A stretch of DNA of 64,000 nt from Chlorocebus sabaeus (GCF_047675955.1 NC_132915.1:1277001-1341000); one strand, 5' to 3'; shown: positions 12,061-23,562, counted from the stretch's first letter. Made by a program: numbers and translations. Notes: generated from the sequence alone by a model not told the origin.

Positions 12061-12280
12061 CAAACCTAAGTTTTCCTTTAATCCTGAGCTACAGAACTTG
12101 TAGCAGCTAGTTTTGAGTGTACACCATGTTCAGGCTCCTGGAAGAAAGGAACCTTAAGCATCTAATTAGTTAGAAAACACAGAAACACACAGAACCTCCT
12201 GTAAGGGGGAACATGGTGTTCATGGGTGGATGCAATTGTTAGAACGTTTTAGAACAGCTACTGGAATTTCAGGACTTCAT

Positions 12281-12311
12281 CGTGTGTGTGTGTGTGTGCG
12301 CGCACGCACGC
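12281..12311. repeat. (GT)n/GC alternating tract, Z-DNA-prone
   Basis: About 31 bp of uninterrupted pyrimidine-purine alternation: a GT run passing into gcgcgcacgcacgc. The GC-containing end makes it a stronger Z-DNA candidate than CA repeats alone. Confidence 0.85.
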
Positions 12312-12562
12312 TTTAAAACTTTGAAGAGTTTTGTAGGGACTGAAAATATTTGGGGATGAATGTCTAAATGCAAAGCTTTTGGCTGAAACAGAAAATTGTC
12401 ATTCAGAATCCAGGTTTGACTTGGACAGGGAGTGACTTAAAAAAACAAGGAGACAGACATTTATGGAAATTGTATTTACTCAAGGCTGAAGAGAAGGTTT
12501 CTGTCTAGCCTAAAAGTGATGTCACACAAATTAAGAAGGGAAAGCCTGAGGGGACACATTGG

Positions 12563-12720
12563 GCAGTGCTTCCCAAAGTGTGTTCGTAGAACACAAGTCT
12601 CAGGAGATGCTTGGTGACGGAGGGGTTCTGTGGCCAACTGAGTTTAGGAAGTGAACTTCACCTCTTGAGATGGACGGTGCACATGCACATGGAAAGGCAC
12701 TCAGAAGGCCCAAAGTGAAA
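12563..12720. repeat. Ancient MER-type repeat, family not named
   Basis: 'cagtgcttcccaaagtgtgttc', 'agaacacaagtctcaggagatgctt' and 'ggttctgtggccaactgagttt' follow an old non-autonomous DNA-transposon-like consensus that I recall but cannot name reliably. Confidence 0.35.
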
Positions 12721-12812
12721 AACTCTGTCGTGGCAGACCCCATTGGTGGCTTCTGAATAGCTGTTTCTCCTTTTTTTTGAGATCAGAACTATGATCTTGT
12801 TCAAGAAACACA

Positions 12813-13108
12813 GGGCCAGCTGCAGTGGCTCACGCCTGTAATCCTAGCACTTTGGGAGGCTGAGACGGGCGGATCAGCTGAGGTCAGAAGTTTGAGACCA
12901 GTCTGGCCAACATGGTGCAACCCCGTCACTACTAAAAATACAAAAATTAGCTGGGAGTGGTGTCAGGCACCTATAATCCCAGCTTTTGGGGAGGCTGAGG
13001 CAGGAGAATCACTTGAGGTGGAGGTTGCAGTGAGTGGAGATCGTGCCACTGCACTCTGGGCGGCTCTAGAGCTAGACTCCATCTCAATTTTTAAAAAAAA
13101 GAAAAAGA
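12813..13108 (+). mobile_element. Full-length Alu, diverged
   Basis: Dimeric Alu from ggccagctgcagtggctc to the A-rich tail near 13095-13108. It shows numerous substitutions and small deletions (for example around 13015-13075), consistent with an AluS or older element. It sits at the upstream edge of the CpG-rich segment. Confidence 0.9.
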
Positions 13109-13329
13109 CAGACAGACCGGGCCCAGCCCCAGTGGGCGAATCGTCCTGTTTCTATGGCAGTCGTAGGCCCTGTAGTCCCCTTTGCCAGCCATCAGTACAG
13201 GGTGAGCCTCTGACTCAGCCCTTCTGGCCAATGAGACTTAAGGGGAGGGAGGCTTTGAGATGTTTGGGAAATACAGAGAGAAACGCAGGGACAGCTGCCT
13301 TTGCGTGAGATAGGGTGAGGGAACAGGAT

Positions 13330-14340
13330 ACCTGGAGCGGCTGGAGCGGGCGGCGCTGAGAACGGAGACTGGGGGCGGTCGGAGTGGCCCTGACACTGCG
13401 AGCCCAGAGTGGAGCTCGGGCCTCCAGGCTTCCTGTTATCCCCAGCGCAGGCCCCAGGGCTTGAGCCACCGGTGGCTGGGGATGCGCGCAGCCTGGGGGA
13501 GGCGGCCTTTCCTTCCCAGTTCCAGCCTCTTGAGCAGAGTCCATTTTTACAGAACTGCCCTCACCCTGGCTCCCCAGTAGCGTGTGTTCCGTGGAGCACA
13601 GTTTGGGAAAGGCTCGTGGGAAGGGGACGGGAGAGAGGCGGGACGCGAATACAGCAGTCGTGCCCTGGTTTCATCGTCTGGAAAATGAGGGGCGGGCCCA
13701 CATCCCCTCTTCCCTCCCGGCCAGCTCTCGGGGTCCAGTGTCTGCGCCCAGGCCCCTGCGCTCCATGGCCCCTGGAGCTGGATCCCGGCAGCTGCCGCCC
13801 GCCTGCCCTGCCTGCCGCTAAACTAAGCCTCTGCCTTCCCAGGGTTTAAAGAAGAGGACAGCAGCACTGACTCTCTTCCTGGGGATCAACTCGGATTATA
13901 CACACGCATTTAAAGCTTGCCTTGCTTCGTCCCCCGCTTCCCCACCCTCCCTTACTGGGGGCCACACGGGGCCTGGCAGCTGCGGGCACCCGGCGGGGGC
14001 ACGGTCACCGCACTGGCCTGGGGGAAGCGCAGCTGCGCTGCCCACGCGGGGTCGTGGGTGGACCGGGTGGGAGGCGGTCATGCGACCCACGCCTCTCCCG
14101 CGGCCGGAGGGCATCGGTTCAGCTGGTTCCTGGTCGCGGTTAAGAGGCCTGTGTGAAAACCTCATTGTGCAGGAGCGTAACTCGACAGCACCCCGGGTTC
14201 AGGCCTCCCTGGCCAGGAGGAGCCGCCCCAGGCTCCACGCGACTGAGCGGGGACAGGGGAGCCCCCCCTCCAGCGCGGTCCGTCAACAGCTGCAGCATCG
14301 GCGCTCTCGGGAGCTCCGGACTCAAGCGGGGCCTTCATTT
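13330..14340. promoter_or_regulatory. CpG-rich segment, candidate CpG island
   Basis: About 1 kb with high G+C and visibly frequent CpG, unlike the surrounding DNA, and with GC-box-like motifs such as 'gggggcgg' (about 13371) and 'ggggcggg' (about 13691). Densest parts are about 13330-13520 and 13920-14330. There is no clear TATA box or initiator. Overlapping open frames occur on both strands, as expected in GC-rich DNA, and none resembles a known family. It may mark a promoter or first exon of a transcript outside the recognised features, or be GC-rich DNA associated with the VNTR that starts 150 bp downstream. CpG counts are judged by eye. Confidence 0.45.
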
Positions 14341-14488
14341 ATTAGCTGCGCGCCCAGCAGTCCCACGAGGTTGAGACTGTCTCCGGGTTTCCTGCAAACA
14401 GATGCTCCTCGCCTTCAGAGCAACCCTGTCCCCCTTCAGAAAGGAACGACAACGAAGTGATACCGGGTTTTATTTATGGACGATTTCA

Positions 14489-15920
14489 TGACCTATGTGT
14501 ATGAGCAGAGGTGGGAGAACAGGTGACCTACGTGTGTGAGCGGAGGTGGGAGAACAGGTGACCTACGTGTGTGAGCGGAGGTGGGAGAACAGGTGACCTA
14601 CGTGTGTGAGCGGAGGTGGGAGAACAGGTGACCTACATGTGTGAGCGGAGGTGGGAGAACAGGTGACCTACGTGTGTGAGCGGAGGTGGGAGAACAGGTG
14701 ACCTACATGTGTGAGCGGAGGTGGGAGAACAGGGGACCTACCTGTGTGAGCGGAGGTGGGAGAACAGGTGACCTACATGTGTGAGCGGAGGTGGGAGAAC
14801 AGGGGACCTACATGTGTGAGCGGAGGTGGGAGAACAGGTGACCTACGTGTGTGAGCGGAGGTGGGAGAACAGGGGACCTACGTGTGTGAGCGGAGGTGGG
14901 AGAACAGGTGACCTACGTGTGTGAGCGGAGGTGGGAGAACAGGTGACCTACGTGTGTGAGCGGAGGTGGGAGAACAGGGGACCTACGTGTGTGAGCGGAG
15001 GTGGGAGAACAGGGGACCTACGTGTGTGAGCGGAGGTGGGAGAACAGGGGACCTACGTGTGTGAGCGGAGGTGGGAGAACAGGGGACCTACGTGTGTGAG
15101 CGGAGGTGGGAGAACAGGGGACCTACGTGTGTGAGCGGAGGTGGAGAACAGGGGACCTACGTGTGTGAGCGGAGGTGGGAGAACAGGGGACCTACGTGTG
15201 TGAGCGGAGGTGGGAGAACAGGGGACCTACGTGTGTGAGCGGAGGTGGGAGAACAGGGGACCTACGTGTGTGAGCGGAGGTGGGAGAACAGGTGACCTAC
15301 GTGTGTGAGCGGAGGTGGGAGAACAGGGGACCTACGTGTGTGAGCGGAGGTGGGAGAACAGGGGACCTACGTGTGTGAGCGGAGGTGGGAGAACAGGGGA
15401 CCTACGTGTGTGAGCGGAGGTGGGAGAACAGGGGACCTATGTGTGTGAGCAGAGGTGGGAGAACAGGGGACCTACGTGTGTGAGCGGAGGTGGGAGAACA
15501 GGGGACCTACGTGTGTGAGCGGAGGTGGGAGAACAGGGGACCTATGTGTGTGAGTGGAAGTGGGAGAACAGGGGACCTATGTGTGTGAGTGGAAGTGGGA
15601 GAACAGGGGACCTAAGTGTATGAGCAGAGGTGGGAGAACAGGGGACCTACGTGTGTGAGTGGAAGTGGGAGAACAGGTGACCTAAGTGTGTCAGCGGAAG
15701 TGGGAGAACAGGGGACCTATGTGTATGAGCAGAGGTGGGAGAACAGGGGACCTATGTGTGTGAGCGGAGGTGGGAGAACAGGTGACCTACGTGTGTGAGT
15801 GGAGGTGGGAGAACAGAGGACCTATGTGTGTGAGTGGAGGTGGGAGAACAGGGGACCTATGTGTGTGAGCAGAGGTGGGAGAACAGGTGACCCATGTGTG
15901 TGAGCAGAGGTGGAAGAGCA
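14489..15920. repeat. 35-bp minisatellite, about 41 copies
   Basis: A highly regular array. The unit reads aggtgacctacgtgtgtgag, then cggaggtgggagaac, for 35 bp. Most of the middle is near-identical; edge copies carry variants (tatgtgtatgagcag at both ends; gtgagtggaagtgg near 15540-15680). A g/t change ('aggtgacc' versus 'aggggacc') distinguishes two unit types arranged in runs. One copy near 15140 is 34 bp. Most units carry two CpGs (acgtgt, agcgga). This homogeneity indicates recent expansion and likely length polymorphism. Confidence 0.98.
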
Positions 15921-16017
15921 GGGATGCCAGAACCAAAAACAGAGACTCTTCCCCCCAGCTCTGCTCAGTTACCCTAAAAACCCAAGTAGCCAGTTTTACT
16001 ACGATGTTCTTTAGAGA

Positions 16018-16150
16018 TATAGACACTGAGGCTCAAAAAGACGGAGAAACCCGTCCCAGGTCACACACAGCTAGAAGTGAGGGAGCTATAAGATTCAAAC
16101 TTGGCCATCTGACCCCAAAGCCACGCCCTTGACCAGCTCAGGAGGCTTCT
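16018..16150 (+). repeat. MIR SINE 3' half
   Basis: 'agacactgaggctcaaaaag', 'cccaggtcacacacagctagaagtg' and 'attcaaacttggccatctg' follow forward-strand MIR from its core to the 3' region. It begins about 100 bp after the 35-bp VNTR. Confidence 0.8.
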
Positions 16151-18419
16151 ACCTTGGGAACATGCCCATTGGCTGGGAAATTCTCCCAGATGGTGTCTAG
16201 GTTTGTGTGTAGTTTTCAGAGTTACGGAAGGGTCAGGAGATGTATAAAGATTTTCAGATTAATATGCTCAAGAACCTGACCATGTGGGTTGTAGAAGGAC
16301 TGCAGATTTCAGTAGAGAAGGTAGAATCTGACCCCCTTGGAATGAGATGTTCCTGCGAAGCCATCTTTGGGCGAGGTAACTTCCCATGCTGTGACACAGC
16401 AGCCCCGTGCAGCCTCCAGCCTGGTGGTCTTGGGCAGTAAACAGATGACCTCATTGGCTGAGGCCATCCGTCTGGGCTTCTCTAGAACTCTGGTATCATT
16501 TTAAAAGGTGGCCGGGCAAAGACAAGCGCGAGAGAGGATTCCCTTTAGGGATCCCGTGTTGACCGCTCTTTATAACCTCCAAGATGGCTTCTGCAGAAAT
16601 TGCATTTTTAACATTTAAGTAAGAATCGGCACGCTTTGGGGAGCCTAACTGAATTTCCAATGGATCAGCAGAAAAGTCAACAAGAGGCTGTGTTTCTTGT
16701 TCTAATCCCTTCACTTATTCCACCGAATGGCTGTCAGATGTTCAACCACGCCGAGAGCTGGGGAAAGCCCGCACCAGGAAGGCTGGATGTTGGCTGCTGC
16801 AGGTGTCTTGAAAACAGTGGTGTTACGTAGGGTTCTGGAAATGCTTGAAAGCCTGGAAGGAGCGCCCGTGTGCTTTATGATGCCTAGGGACAAGGTGGGA
16901 GGAAAGGGGAATAAAAGGCTTGCTTGTTGCTGAGCTAAAAGGAGTCAGTATGAAAATCCAGATTGCCTTAAGCACAGTTGACTTCCACAGGCTTTGCTCT
17001 CTGTGTTGGAGGAGCGCTGGTATCCTGCAGAATGAGCCTTGGAGCCTCTGCTACACCAGTACTACCTTCTAATAAGAAATGAAGGCAAGGATCTTGATTC
17101 CTGGCATTCGTCAAACTGCGGTTTGCAAATCGTTTCCAGGTATTTCCCAGCTCTGATGACTTGGTAGTGGTTTCATGCAGCATGTGATGAGAAGGCATCT
17201 GAGGCCTTATGTGAGCTCGGAGGAGGAAGGTGTGATGATCAATCAGTGATCCCCGCCATGGTCTCAGTGGGGGAAAGCGGCAGCAGGTAGGCCAGACATG
17301 TGCCAGCCGCTGTGGAATAGAACTGCGATGACCAGTAGGGGTTTAGAATGACACCACTTGAGACTTCTGTAGGCCTTGTACTGTGGAGCCTAAGTTTACA
17401 TATGCTATTTCAGCGCGCCAGAAGAAGGTCTCGCCTCTTTATTTTTTAAAGGTATCTAATCTTCTCTGCAAACCTCAGCTTGCTGGGTGGCTGGAAAGGA
17501 TGGGTTTCAGGAAGAGGACGGAGGTGGTTTGGAACTCCTTTAATTTGCCAGTTTTTGGAGTTTAGGTTTCTTCGTGTTTAAACAGTCTTCTGGGGAGGGG
17601 AGTGGGGAGAGCACCCCAGTCTTTCATGTTTCCTCTTCCTCAGCTTGCTGTTCCCAAGAGGGCACCTGGGTCTGTGGAAATGGGCAGGGGTGGCAATGAC
17701 CTTGTGACTGAGGGGAGAAGCCTCAGGCTGGGAGCTGCCCTGGGATCCTGGTTGCTGCCATCTGCTTTGGGTAGTGTCATCTGGCCCCTGAGCTCCTCCG
17801 CTCCTGGGCCTAGGGTTCTGCCAGGTAACCTGTGGCTTGTTCTTCTGGTTTGTGACTGTTCTCCTCCTTGACTTGGCCTCATGTCATTTCTCCTTGATGC
17901 CTCAGGCCCTTCTGAACCTCAGCAGTGTCTTCCAGCGGGCCCCTGGCCAGGATGCGTGGCTCGCCATCCCCAAGGCAGTGCTGCTGGCAATTAGGATTTT
18001 GGAGTTTCAGTAACAATACAAAACTTCAACTCATACTGTATGAAGCAATGGGAAGATGTATTCTCTTACAGCATGAGAAGTCTAGAGGCGGGCTGGCCTC
18101 CAGGAACACTGTGGTCACCGATAATAGGGTCTTTCTTCCCCTCTGCTCTCTTTATCCTGAAGCTGCTCTGCGCCCTAAACCCTGCCACAAAATGATTTAA
18201 AAAATGATTTTCAGTGGAAAACAACGTGGTTTACTTTCCTGTTAACAGCCCTCAGAAGAGAACCAAAACCTCTCCTCAAGCAAAGATGGTTAGATTCCAT
18301 GCCTTCACTGTGACTGGCTTTCTTTTCCTGTCAGGACAGAGATCTGACGTTGTGTGTGTTATGTCCTTAGCGTGTGGAGGAGTGGCCTCCTCTGCTGTCA
18401 GGACATCAGGCTTGCCCCC
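16151..18419. other. 2.3-kb stretch without a recognised gene
   Basis: Unique-looking DNA of average composition. No exon with credible splice sites, no pseudogene and no recognised repeat. Short frames on both strands match nothing I know. Confidence 0.45.
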
Positions 18420-18600
18420 ACTGCTGAAGCCATAGCCCCCTGGTTTATCATCTCCCCAGTATTATTATGCCTCATCTGTAAACTGAAGATGATAGAGTAT
18501 CTAATGCATGGTATTGTTACCAGGCTAAGCTGAAATAATTTATGTAACATTACTTTGTATAGTTTCTGACACATAAAAGTGATAATAAATGTTAGCTTTT
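18420..18600 (-). repeat. MIR SINE fragment
   Basis: 'ctcatctgtaaactgaagatgatag' followed by 'agtttctgacacataaaagtgataataaatgtta' fits reverse-strand MIR. A short T run closes it. Confidence 0.65.
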
Positions 18601-18706
18601 TTTTTTTTTTTCCAGTTCTCATAGGAAATGTTAATTTTTTCCCTTGGCGAAAATAAACGTCAACATTCTGAAACTGTTTTCAGAAAGATGATGTTAGGAC
18701 AGGAAG

Positions 18707-19026
18707 GTTTTTTTGTTTTGATTTTTTTTTTTTTTTTTTTTTTTTTGAGATGGAGTCTCGTTCTGTGGCCAGGCTGGAGTACAGTGGCGGGATCTGGGCT
18801 CACTGCAACCTCCACCTCCTGGGTTCAAATGATTCTCCTGCCTCAGCAGCCAGAGTAGCTGGGATTACAGGCACCCACCACCACGCCCAGCTAATTTTTG
18901 TATTTTTAGAAGAGACAGGGTTTCACCCTGTTGGCCAGGCTGGTCTTGAACTCCTGACCTTGTGATCTGCCTGCCTTGGCCTCCCAAAGTGCTGGGATTA
19001 CAGTTGTGAGCCACTGCGCCCAGGCT
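18707..19026 (-). mobile_element. Full-length Alu (AluS-like)
   Basis: Antisense Alu with a poly-T head (about 18721-18746) through both arms to 'gagccactgcgcccaggct'. It is flanked by near-identical duplications aggacaggaag (18696-18706) and aggacaagaag (19027-19037). Confidence 0.95.
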
Positions 19027-19037
19027 AGGACAAGAAG

Positions 19038-20164
19038 TCTTGTCGGCTTAGTTCATTGCTAGCACCTAAAAGTAAGAGCTGGCACCCAATTAGTGCCTCA
19101 CTTAATGTAAGGCATCTTCTAGAGTAGAACCAGTCTTTTAATTTTTGAGAATGCTTCAAGTAAAAATGTTAAGTCCCACAGATACATCACTTCTGGAATG
19201 TCTTGGGTGTTGACACTCAATCAGAACTCTACCACATCCCTCAACCCTCCAGTGGACATTCGATGCCTTTAGATCCTGGCTTCTCCCCTTGCTCTTGGCA
19301 AAGGGCGGCTGAAGCCCTGGGGAGAGTCGAGCTGGCTGTGACACACTTAAAAGATGTAAAGTGAAGACAGGTTTAAGATCTTTGTGGTGTTAGTGACACC
19401 AGGGAATTCTCCCGACAAGGGCCTAGATTTTTAGATCACAAATTACTCATGAACATGAACAGAAGATTGTTTATATAATTCCTGGAGAAGTGATTCTAAT
19501 AGAGACCCAAAAGGGGTAAAAAAGATAATCACGGGACCGAGTGAAGACAGTTTTCGGCTTTGAGTGTGCGTGGAGTAAATACAGCGTGCCCTGTCTGAGA
19601 TTCCAGCACCAGATCCTCATTCAGGACGTAGAGTTCTGCCAAGATTCAACTGCTGCCATGATTTAGCTAGAGCCAAAAAGCACTGAAAAACAAGACTTTT
19701 CATAGAGAGACAGGTGGACAGTTACGCTCTGGCTGGCGTGCCCACTTTGCCTCTGCTGCTGAACAAAAGGTCCCCGTGCAAGGCCAATGCATAATGAGCC
19801 ACAGTTCGTCTGGAAATACATTTTCAATGGCTTCCATCCCTCTGCAGAACAACAGGGAAAACCCAATTCAGGTCAGCACTTCATAGCATCCTCATTTGAT
19901 GAGAAAGAACATTTTTTTCATTGGCTGCCGGCACAGTCTCCCTGCTCGTGGGAAGAAGCATCTTGGATCCACTTGGCACAGGTGGTGAGGTCGAGTCCCA
20001 TCACTGTCCATGCAGAACTCTGCCGGCGTCTCTGCTTAGAGATTTGCTGCATATTATCATATGCAGTGCATGCAAATAGACCTTCATTTCTCTCTGGCAC
20101 CTTCTCTTCTTTTCCCTCTACTCTTTTGGAAGTGCTTGAAAACCTTTACCTTTCAGAACGAGGA
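19038..20164. other. 1.1-kb stretch without a recognised gene
   Basis: A plus-strand frame is open from 19787 into the following Alu (about 135 codons before the Alu). It shows no known domain and its end is supplied by Alu sequence, so I do not call a gene. No repeat recognised. Confidence 0.4.
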
Positions 20165-20180
20165 AGAATCTACATTTTTA

Positions 20181-20469
20181 TTTTTATTTTTTATTCATTT
20201 ATTTTTTTTGAGATGGGGTCTTGCTCTGTCGCCCAGGCTGGAGTGCAGTGGCCAGATCTCAGCTCACTGCAAGCTCTGCCTCCCGGGTTCACGCCATTCT
20301 CCTGCCTCAGCCTCCCGAGTAGTTGGGACCACAGGCGCCGCCACCATGCTGGGTAGTTTTTTGTATTTTTAGTAGAGACCAGGATGGTCTCAATTTCCTG
20401 ACCTCGTGATCCGCCCGTCTCGGCCTCCCAAAGTGCTGGGATTACAGGCTTGAGCCACCGCGCCCGGCC
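20181..20469 (-). mobile_element. Young Alu, AluYRa-like (Old World monkey type)
   Basis: Antisense Alu with target duplications agaatctacattttta (20165-20180) and agaatctgcattttta (20470-20485). It carries 'agtggccagatctcagctcac', 'cccgtctcgg' and 'ggcttgagccaccgcgcccggcc', variants I associate with cercopithecid AluY subfamilies. A short internal deletion removes the region normally reading 'gggtttcaccgtgttagcc'. It is a main clue to the organism. Confidence 0.9.
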
Positions 20470-20499
20470 AGAATCTGCATTTTTAAATTAACAATAATA

Positions 20500-21690
20500 T
20501 CTTTTATTTGGCCTGATTTTATTTTACTTTATTTTTTGTATTTAACTTGTACAACTTGATGTTTTGATATACACATACGTTGTGGGAAATCATCACAATC
20601 AAGCTAATTAATGTATGTATTACCTCACATTGTTACCATTTTTTTCTTTTTCTTTTTTTTTTTTTTTGTGGTGAGAACACAAGATTTACCCTCTTGGCAA
20701 ATTTCAAGTATACAATATCGTATTGTTATTATATTCACATTGCTGTACATCAGATCTTCAGAAGTTATTTACCTTGTGTAACTGAAACTTTGGTTTGTAT
20801 CCTTTGACAAACATCTCCCATTTCTCCCTCCTCCAGCCTCTGGCAACCACCATTCTACTCTGTTTCCATGATCTCCACTTTTCTGGATTCCACAAGTCAG
20901 TGAGATCATGCAGAATCTGGCTTTCTATATCTGACTCCTTTCACTTAGCACGGTGTCCTCTGATTCATCCATGTTGTCACAATCTCGCTCAGTTGCCCAG
21001 GCTGGAGTGTGGTGGCGCGATCTCTGCTCGCTGCAACCTCTGCCTCCTGGGTTCAAGCAATTCTCCTGCCTCAGCCTCCCAGTAGCTGGGATTACAGGAG
21101 CCCGCCACCACACCCAGCAATTTTTGGGTTTTTTTGAATTTTTAGTAGAGATGGGGTTTCACCATCTTGGCCAGACTGGTCTCCAACCCCTGACCTTAAA
21201 TGATTCACCCACCTCGGCCTCCCAAAGTGCTGGGATTACAGGCGTGAGCCACCCCACCCACTCAGGATTTCCTTCTTTTTAAAGGCCGAATAATATTCTG
21301 TTGTGTATATATCACATTTTCTTTATACATTCATCCAAATTGATGGATATATAGGTTGATTTCATATTTTGGCTATGGTGAATAATGCTGCCATGAAGAT
21401 GGGAGTGCAGGTACCTCTTTGAAATACTCATTTCCTTTGGAAAAATAAAAGAAGTAGGATTGCTGGATTAAAAGGTGATCTAATTTTTAATTTTGTGGGA
21501 AAATTCCATACCTCTTGACATAATGGCTGTACCCATTTGCATTCCCATAACAGTGTATAAGGGTTTCCTTTTCTCCACATCCTCACCAGCACTTCTTATC
21601 TTTTGCCTTGCTGATAATCTAACAGGTGTGAGGTGGATATATCTCATTGTGACTTTGATTTGCAAGAGGGAGAATATTTTTGATTGTGAA
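20500..21690 (-). mobile_element. Old L1M 3' portion, interrupted by Alu
   Basis: Reverse-complement L1M sequence: AT-rich 3' end near 20530, then 'cctctggcaaccaccattctactctg', 'cacttagcacggtgtcc' and 'catccatgttgtca'. After the Alu it resumes with 'aaaggccgaataatattctgttgtgtatat', 'gctatggtgaataatgctgcc' and 'caggtgtgaggtggatatatctcattg'. Coding capacity (ORF2 C-terminal region) is destroyed by stops and indels. A T-rich tract at about 20640-20667 may be a separate insertion. Confidence 0.85.
20980..21264 (-). mobile_element. Alu inserted in L1M
   Basis: Antisense Alu lacking a poly-T head; it begins directly at 'tctcgctcagttgcccagg' and ends at 'gtgagccaccccacccactc'. The missing tail means either 3' truncation or loss of the tail. 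It splits the surrounding L1M. Confidence 0.9.
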
Positions 21691-21710
21691 ACACTCTAAT
21701 TTTGTGCTAT

Positions 21711-21915
21711 GCAATATGGTAGTCACTAGTCAGTCATGTTGTAACTATTTAAATTTGAATTAGTTAAAATGAAAAAAAAAAAGAAAAAACCAGCCAGATC
21801 CTCAGTTGTAGTAGCCACATTTCAAGTGTTCAGTAGCCACATGTGCTAGCACATTGGACAGTGCAGATTCTAGAACATTCCCATCAGCACAGAAAGTTCT
21901 ACTGAACAGCACTGC
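21711..21915 (+). repeat. Old interspersed repeat, same family as 24797-24935
   Basis: 'gtagccacatttcaagtgttcagtagccacatgtgctag' and 'ttggacagtgcagattctagaacattcc' match the reverse complement of 24797-24935 segment by segment. This is a recurrent mammalian repeat that I recognise but cannot name. An A-rich stretch (21771-21788) lies inside it. Confidence 0.5.
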
Positions 21916-21920
21916 TCCAG

Positions 21921-21922
<2 letters not shown>

Positions 21923-21966
<44 letters not shown>

Positions 21967-22378
21967 TCTATTTACTTTTGAGATGGGATTTGCTTTGTCA
22001 CCCAGGCTGAAACGCAGTAGCATGATCATAGCTCACTGTAGCCTCGAACTCTTGGGCTCAAGCAGTCCTCCCATTTCACCCTCCCACGTGGCTGGAACTA
22101 CAGGTGCACGCCACCATGCCCAGCTAACTTTTTTTTGTAGAGATGGGGTCTCACTATGTTTCTCAGGGTGGTCTTGAACTCCTGGCCTCAAGCAATCCTC
22201 CAACCTCAGCCTTCCAAGTAGCTGAAACTACAGGTTCATGCCACCATTCCCGGCTTTCTGTAGAGAGGGAGTCTCACTATATGATTCCCAGGCTGTTCTT
22301 GAACTCCTAGCCTCAAGCAATTCTCCTGTCTCTGCCTCCCAAAGTGCTGAGATTACAGTCATGAGTGGCCCCACCTGC
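21923..22378 (-). mobile_element. Three-arm (trimeric) AluJ-like element with (TTTA)n head
   Basis: The element opens with a (TTTA)n run (21923-21966), the evolved antisense tail. It then shows three successive arm-like units, each ending in a 'cc(a)ccatgcccagct', 'ccaccattcccggc' or 'gagtggccccacctgcc' type motif, with linker-like 'ttttttgtagagatgggg' and 'tttctgtagagagggag' between them. An ordinary Alu has two arms and about 280 bp; this has about 410 bp after the tail. High divergence fits the AluJ age class. Confidence 0.8.
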
Positions 22379-22539
22379 CTAGATTCTTAAAGTTTGGTCT
22401 ATGGTCCAACAGCATCAGCTTCAATGGTCATGTTTTAATTTGAAACATAAGTTGTTAAAATAAATGTCAATACAAGATTCCTTCGTTTTTACTTGCCTTC
22501 AAAAAAAGCAAGACCTTAACTTTATAATATCTTTTCAGT

Positions 22540-22760
22540 GCGTATAATTAAATTAAAAATTTTCATATTGTACTTGAAAATATGTATTTTTAATTCCTTT
22601 TTTGGTAAATAAATTATGCTATATTCATACAAATGGAATATCTGTAGTCATTAAAATGATATTGTAGAAGATTGTTTATGGCATGGCAGGATTCCATAAT
22701 GTATTTACTTTTATTTGTATTGTTTAATTTCTTTACAGCTTTATTCTGCCTGACACAATG
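22540..22760 (+). repeat. Possible L1M/HAL1 3' fragment
   Basis: 'ggtaaataaattatgctatattcatacaaatggaat' and 'cattaaaatgatattgtagaagattgtttatggcatgg' resemble old L1M or HAL1 3' UTR sequence. Confidence 0.5.
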
Positions 22761-22959
22761 TATTGCTGAGGGGGAAAACCCCAGATTGCGAGAGCAAATA
22801 CAGTATTATCAGGCACACACATGCACACACACACTCCCAGGAAAAGAAGGGATGTTTATTCAGATGTTAACCAAGGTTAATCCTGCAGACTGTTAGCTAT
22901 GGATAATGTTGATTGCCTCCACCGTGTCCATCCCCCCTACTTTCCTTTAGAGTAACTTG

Positions 22960-23330
22960 TCACTTTGGGCTCAATATCTCCCCAAGCCCCATTGACTCCT
23001 GTGTCTCAAGGGGCAGCTGACCGTCTTCATGGCTCTTTCTGATTGCTCGAAAAGGAATCCTACCCCCTTGTAAGTGTTGATTAAGGAGTGGGTGTGTCCT
23101 CCAGTTCTGGCCGATAGAATGTGAGGAAGAGTCCATTAGAAAGCTCTTCCAAGAAAATGTCTTACTTGTAAAAGAGATGAGGAAGTGTCTCTTTTTCCTT
23201 TCGATGTGGTTATGTCTTGATGTAACACCTTGAACTACTGTTGTCACCATTGCAACAGCCTGTGGGGCTGATGTTAAAACCACACTGAAGACAGCAGATC
23301 AGAGAGATGAAATAAACCTGGATTTTTAAT
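22960..23330. repeat. Ancient interspersed repeat, family not named
   Basis: 'cctccagttctggccgatagaatgtgagg' and 'gagagatgaaataaacctggatttttaatgacatcaatgaaccactgg' resemble a widespread old repeat. The segment at 43250-43530 may be related ('tgaccaatggatgcgtgg'). No name assigned. Confidence 0.35.
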
Positions 23331-23562
23331 GACATCAATGAACCACTGGAAAAACCAGCCCTGAAGCCCACCCAGCTGGCCCTGGCCTCCTTGTCATGTA
23401 GCAGAGTCTGTACTGCTTAAGCCAGGTTTCCTTCTCCTGGTGCTGAGGCACACAAACAGATATAACGGGTACTTTTAACTTCTTTTGGCTCATATGAGTT
23501 TTCTAAGTCTTTTTACATGAGAATGTATTTCTTTTGTAATATTAAATAAAACACTAAAATCT

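Noticed and set aside
13409..14460. Several overlapping frames of 70-146 codons on both strands
   Set aside because: Typical of GC-rich DNA; mutually overlapping with no domain, so treated as composition.
14489..15920. 35-bp repeats suggestive of a CRISPR array
   Set aside because: Head-to-tail units without spacers; a minisatellite.
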